A DNA stretch of 23,067 nucleotides from CAZUDI01 sp964618975 (GTDB lineage Bacteria > Desulfobacterota > Desulfomonilia > UBA1062). Each line of letters starts with the position of its first letter. Positions within the stretch are counted from its first letter, which is position 1. The notes beneath the pieces were generated by a model. The model was not told the DNA's origin and did no database searches. It saw nothing but the letters and a program-made list of their open reading frames with translations. Both the position numbers and the translations under genes were made by a program. Positions 22,057 through 23,067 of this stretch are shown piece after piece. The stretch covers positions 1 through 23,067 of the forward strand of contig CAZUDI010000061.1 in the NCBI GenBank assembly GCA_964618975.1. Reading direction: 5' to 3'.

Positions 22057-23067
22057 ATGCCCAGGCAATCGCGGATAGACACGGCCGGAGCATTGCATCA
22101 CATCATCGTCCGCGGAATAGAACGCGGGAAGATCTTCGATGACGATGAGGACCGAGACAACTTTCTCAAACGGCTGGGCGTGCTTCTGGGGGAAACCAAA
22201 ACCGTCTGCTATGCGTGGGCCCTGATTCCGAACCACTTCCACTTACTGCTGCTCACCGGAGAGGTTCCTGTCGCCACGATAATGCGGAGGCTGCTGACCG
22301 GGCATGCCGTAAGCTATAACCTGCGGCATTGCCGGCATGGCCATCTTTTTCAGAACCGTTACAAATCGATCTTGTGTCAGGAAGATGCCTATTTTCTTGA
22401 GCTTGTGCGCTACATCCATTTGAACCCGATCAGGGCGGGGTTGGTTGAGAATCTGGCGTCCCTGGACGGATACCCCTATTCAGGCCATGGTGTTATCATG
22501 GGCAAACAGCAGCACGCATGGCAGGATCGCGAATCTGTACTGGCGTATTTTGGCAAACGGGAAGGTTTTGCCCGGCGCGCATACCGGGAATATGTGGCAG
22601 GGGGGATAGAGCAGGGAAGGCGTGCCGACCTGACCGGTGGGGGGCTGATTCGCAGTGCCGGAGGCTGGACAGCGGTACGGGAGCTGCGCCGGGAAATGGT
22701 CCATGCGAAAAGCGATGAGAGGATCCTGGGGGATGGTGCTTTTGTCGAGAAGGTCCTGGCTGAAGCGGACGATGCCTTTGATCGCAGGCATGTGCTGAAG
22801 GCGCGTGGGATTGGTGTGGATGACATTGCCGAGATAGTTGCGAGGCTCCTGGATATGAAGCCTGAAGAGGTTTTCCGGGAAGGGAGATACAAGCGGGTTG
22901 TCATGGCGCGCAGTCTGGTGTGTTTTTGGGCGGTGCGCGAGCTTGGCGTCAGTATGGCATCGCTTGCACGGCGGTTCAATATTTCGAGTGTGGCGGTAAG
23001 CAAGTCGGTGCTGAGAGGGGCTGAGATTGCGAAGAAAGAGGGCTACGAGCTGGGAAAGTTAATAAGT
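22057..23067 (+). CDS. REP-associated tyrosine transposase, full-type, runs off the window
   Basis: From ATG 22057 the frame stays open for 337 codons to the last base, so the end is missing. It begins MPRQSRIDTAGALHHIIVRG. His60 and His62 lie in IPNHFHLLLLT and Tyr119 in VRYIHLNPIRAG, exactly the numbering of the neighbouring RAYT. Unlike that one it keeps a long C-terminal region ending in a helix-turn-helix of DnaA/sigma-like type (GVSMASLARRFNISSVAVSK). Such a long RAYT with HTH is a known subgroup. No good ribosome-binding site is seen (AGG near 22037 only). The two RAYTs are clearly different in sequence, so they are not a recent duplication. Confidence 0.88.
   Translation, partial: MPRQSRIDTAGALHHIIVRGIERGKIFDDDEDRDNFLKRLGVLLGETKTVCYAWALIPNHFHLLLLTGEVPVATIMRRLLTGHAVSYNLRHCRHGHLFQNRYKSILCQEDAYFLELVRYIHLNPIRAGLVENLASLDGYPYSGHGVIMGKQQHAWQDRESVLAYFGKREGFARRAYREYVAGGIEQGRRADLTGGGLIRSAGGWTAVRELRREMVHAKSDERILGDGAFVEKVLAEADDAFDRRHVLKARGIGVDDIAEIVARLLDMKPEEVFREGRYKRVVMARSLVCFWAVRELGVSMASLARRFNISSVAVSKSVLRGAEIAKKEGYELGKLIS

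Noticed and set aside
22048..22242. Small minus-strand frames within the second RAYT
   Set aside because: They are shadows of the plus-strand RAYT, which is open from 22057 to the window end.

Overview
The window is 23 kb of mostly GC-rich, densely coding DNA, interrupted by clearly AT-richer patches. Gene content (RhlE helicase, QmcA/NfeD pair, YheT-type hydrolase, REP-associated transposases, an Rhs fragment) suggests a gammaproteobacterium or a closely related proteobacterium. The species cannot be read from the sequence alone.

Layout. (1) 1-476: an AT-rich accessory patch with a DUF3024 gene overlapped by what looks like a dead N-terminal scrap of a type I restriction subunit. (2) 841-2172: a membrane-anchored M23 (LytM) peptidase. 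(3) 2173-2659: an AT-rich leader with a plausible sigma-70 promoter and a possible 33-codon leader ORF. (4) 2660-12327: one long plus-strand operon for a complete bacterial V/A-type rotary ATPase, ordered RsbRD-like protein, I, K, E, C, F, A, B, D, DUF61 protein, G-like stalk. Many junctions overlap or are only a few bases long. The proteolipid K keeps every side chain known from the Na+ site of Enterococcus hirae NtpK, so sodium is the predicted coupling ion. Two non-canonical members frame the machine: an RsbRD N-terminal-domain protein that overlaps the start of subunit I, and a DUF61/UPF0216 protein, from a family best known in archaea, that overlaps the end of subunit D. (5) 12536-13519: a YheT-type alpha/beta hydrolase, convergent with (6) a minus-strand pair, a 62-residue lysine-rich protein followed by RhlE, with a perfect hairpin between them. 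(7) 15548-17780, minus strand: a GH57 alpha-glucan branching enzyme followed by a hemolysin III/PAQR membrane protein. (8) 17933-19635, minus strand: NfeD, a QmcA-like SPFH protein and a GIY-YIG protein.

(9) 19700-23067 is an accessory island. It holds two copies of a 20-bp repeat, then an orphan Rhs C-terminal cassette (stalk module, Rhs core, pre-toxin linker and an AT-rich toxin tip with a 21-bp tandem duplication), then a probable immunity gene 11 nt downstream, then two REP-associated tyrosine transposase (RAYT) genes. The first RAYT is shortened just after its catalytic core. The second keeps a C-terminal helix-turn-helix and runs off the window end.

The strongest candidates for something little described are the V-ATPase operon with its built-in RsbRD-like and DUF61 partners, and the Rhs toxin-immunity cassette bracketed by RAYT-type sequences.
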